NCBI GenBank assembly: GCA_002683775.1
Contig: NYTT01000028.1
Span: 1 to 6,531 of the forward strand
Direction of reading: 5' to 3'
Source: Flavobacteriales bacterium
GTDB taxonomy: Bacteria > Bacteroidota > Bacteroidia > Flavobacteriales > BACL11
DNA length: 6,531 nt
How positions within the stretch are numbered: the stretch's first letter is position 1; every line of letters starts with the position of its first letter. Made by a program: the position numbers and the translations under genes. The notes below the pieces were generated by a model, which was not told where the DNA came from, did no database searches, and saw nothing but the letters and a program-made list of their open reading frames with translations. Shown here one piece after another: positions 5,481 through 6,531 of this stretch.

Positions 5481-6531
5481 CTACTGTGTAATAACTTTTG
5501 ATATCCCTGAAGTTGTAGCAATCCATATATTATTGTTAGAATCGATTGATAAATCTTTAATATTTGAACCTGCTAAACCATCTTGAATATCAAGATCTAA
5601 CCAAGCATCTCCGTTCCAATAAGCAACACCTCCTTCTGATAAATATCCTACATATATTCCAACCCATATACGACCCCAATTATCTATTTCAAGATCTACA
5701 ACTGGATTTAAAGTGTCTGGTGGAGGTAAAAGGTACATTTTAGTATAATTGATAACATTAACATTTGTTGCATTAAGTACAGAAATACCACTAGCTGTAC
5801 CAATCCATTTATTATTTTGATCATCAATTAGTAAATCAGTTGAGTATTTAGAAATAAGACCATCTGAATCATCATAATTTATAAAATTAGATCCATCAAA
5901 ATGAGTAATTCCACCCAAAGGAGATGCAAACCATTTATCTCCATTTGATGAAAAATCTGTTGCATTTACACCACTCCAATGTAAATCTGAATTCGCATCA
6001 GAATAAGAATCCCAGGATGTGCCATTATAAAAAGAAACACCAGAATTTGTTCCAACCCAAACTGTTCCATCTTTATCAAAATCAATACTCTTAATCTGAT
6101 TACTGATTAATCCGTTAGTATTATCATAAGTTATCCAATTAAGTCCATCAAATTGACTGACTCCAAAATCAGTTCCAACCCAAATATTACCATTAATAGA
6201 ACTTGAAATTACTTTAATATTATTATCAGCTAAACCATCTAAAGATGTGTAATTTACGAATTCAAATCCATTAAACATTTGAAGGCCTAAAGAAGTGCCA
6301 ATCCAAATATTATCATTAATATCAACGTCTATACATTCAATAAAATCACTTAACAAACCGTCTACTACACTATAGTTTACAATTGAACTAATTTCTCCAT
6401 AGAAACAAGAACCGTCATCACTATTTGCATTAGAATCATAATTAATTGCTGAATTATCTGTACATCCAGACAAAGAATAAATACATGTACCTTTATCTTC
6501 AACAGCTTGAGAATCATAATTAGAAGCAGAA
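5481..6531 (-). CDS. Reg_prop beta-propeller surface protein with GCTD cysteine repeats, C-terminal part (5' end outside window)
   Basis: The frame is open to the window edge (first whole codon 6530-6528), so this is the C-terminal 349 residues of a longer protein. It begins with the tail of one cysteine repeat (SASNYDSQAVEDKGTC) and a complete one (GCTDNSAINYD ... DDGSC). These resemble the NYDxxAxxDDGSC repeats common in secreted Bacteroidota proteins. From about 6362 to the stop are seven propeller blades of the two-component-regulator type, each with a DGL..N.I..I..D..G.IWVGT..G...F(D/N)G pattern. No histidine kinase, DNA-binding or T9SS domain follows; the protein ends with the seventh blade (GISKVITQ). 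It is probably extracellular or surface-anchored through its unseen N-terminus, with the propeller acting as a binding platform. It is co-oriented with the cotH operon but separated by 69 bp. A start at the TTG at 6473 is unlikely because it would cut inside the repeat array. Confidence 0.82.
   Translation of the reverse strand, partial: SASNYDSQAVEDKGTCIYSLSGCTDNSAINYDSNANSDDGSCFYGEISSIVNYSVVDGLLSDFIECIDVDINDNIWIGTSLGLQMFNGFEFVNYTSLDGLADNNIKVISSSINGNIWVGTDFGVSQFDGLNWITYDNTNGLISNQIKSIDFDKDGTVWVGTNSGVSFYNGTSWDSYSDANSDLHWSGVNATDFSSNGDKWFASPLGGITHFDGSNFINYDDSDGLISKYSTDLLIDDQNNKWIGTASGISVLNATNVNVINYTKMYLLPPPDTLNPVVDLEIDNWGRIWVGIYVGYLSEGGVAYWNGDAWLDLDIQDGLAGSNIKDLSIDSNNNIWIATTSGISKVITQ
5484..6362 (-). 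repeat. Seven Reg_prop beta-propeller blade repeats
   Basis: Counting residues from the TTG at 6473, the blades start near 38, 79, 120, 161, 204, 254 and 298. Spacings are 41, 41, 41, 43, 50 and 44 residues. The core motif in successive blades reads NIWIGTSLG, NIWVGTDFG, TVWVGTNSG, DKWFASPLG, NKWIGTASG, RIWVGIYVG and NIWIATTSG. Blades 1-3 are the most regular. Blade 4 has lost the GT, blade 5 has no FDG strand and ends in a Pro-rich insertion (LLPPPD), and blade 6 has an extra YLSEGG segment. Seven blades would make one closed propeller. Confidence 0.8.
6405..6530 (-). repeat. Tandem GCTD / NYD / DDGSC cysteine-repeat units (about 1.6 visible)
   Basis: The translation holds the second half of one unit (NYDSQAVEDKGTC) and one whole unit (GCTD, NYDSNANS, DDGSC). 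The terminal cysteines of the two units are 26 codons (78 bp) apart. The unit has two cysteines, probably a disulfide, and an Asp-rich loop that could bind calcium; both roles are inferred from sequence. The array probably continues upstream beyond the window edge. Confidence 0.75.

Noticed and set aside
5484..6362. Repetitive DNA as a CRISPR array or mobile-element repeat
   Set aside because: The repetition is at protein level (diverged propeller blades about 41-50 codons apart) inside one open frame, not identical short DNA repeats with spacers. No transposase or inverted terminal repeats were seen in the window.
6471..6473. TTG start for the propeller gene
   Set aside because: The frame continues open to the window edge and encodes another cysteine-repeat unit upstream, and the TTG sits inside the repeat array with no signal peptide after it. 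The gene is better called 5'-partial.

Overview
The window is AT-rich DNA in which every supported gene lies on the minus strand, so transcription runs from high to low coordinates. A type IX secretion C-terminal domain on the CotH-like protein, NYD/DDGSC cysteine repeats, Reg_prop propeller blades, A-rich translation starts without a Shine-Dalgarno sequence, and a recG N-terminus of the Bacteroidota style all point to a member of the Bacteroidota. A flavobacterium-like, possibly marine, organism is the most likely source; no species can be named.

Layout in transcription order: (1) 6531-5481, the 3' part of a large surface protein with GCTD-type cysteine repeats followed by seven Reg_prop blades, its 5' end lying outside the window; (2) a 69-bp gap, the only substantial intergenic space, holding a weak promoter candidate; (3) 5411-3201, a secreted CotH-family protein with an Ig-like region, a lamin-tail domain and a T9SS sorting domain; (4) 3198-2785, a small lipoprotein; (5) 2784-2035, a VTC-type polyphosphate polymerase domain protein; (6) 2034-1390, a DUF4956 membrane protein; (7) 1409-768, a DUF2490 probable outer-membrane protein; (8) 768-280, cytidine deaminase; (9) 261-1, the N-terminus of RecG helicase, truncated by the window edge.

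Genes 3 to 9 are packed with spacings of 2, 0, 0, -20, -1 and 18 bp, which is strong evidence for a single operon with translational coupling. The core, cotH / lipoprotein / VTC / DUF4956 / DUF2490, looks like an envelope module. A cytosolic tunnel-fold enzyme able in principle to make polyphosphate is paired with a multi-pass membrane protein, and three further products are predicted to be exported: a T9SS-secreted CotH kinase-like protein, a lipoprotein and a barrel-like protein. Co-occurrence of CotH, VTC and DUF4956 genes is, to my knowledge, recurrent in bacteria, but the joint function is not established. The module is joined to two housekeeping genes, cdd (pyrimidine salvage) and recG (fork repair), probably by shared transcription rather than shared function.
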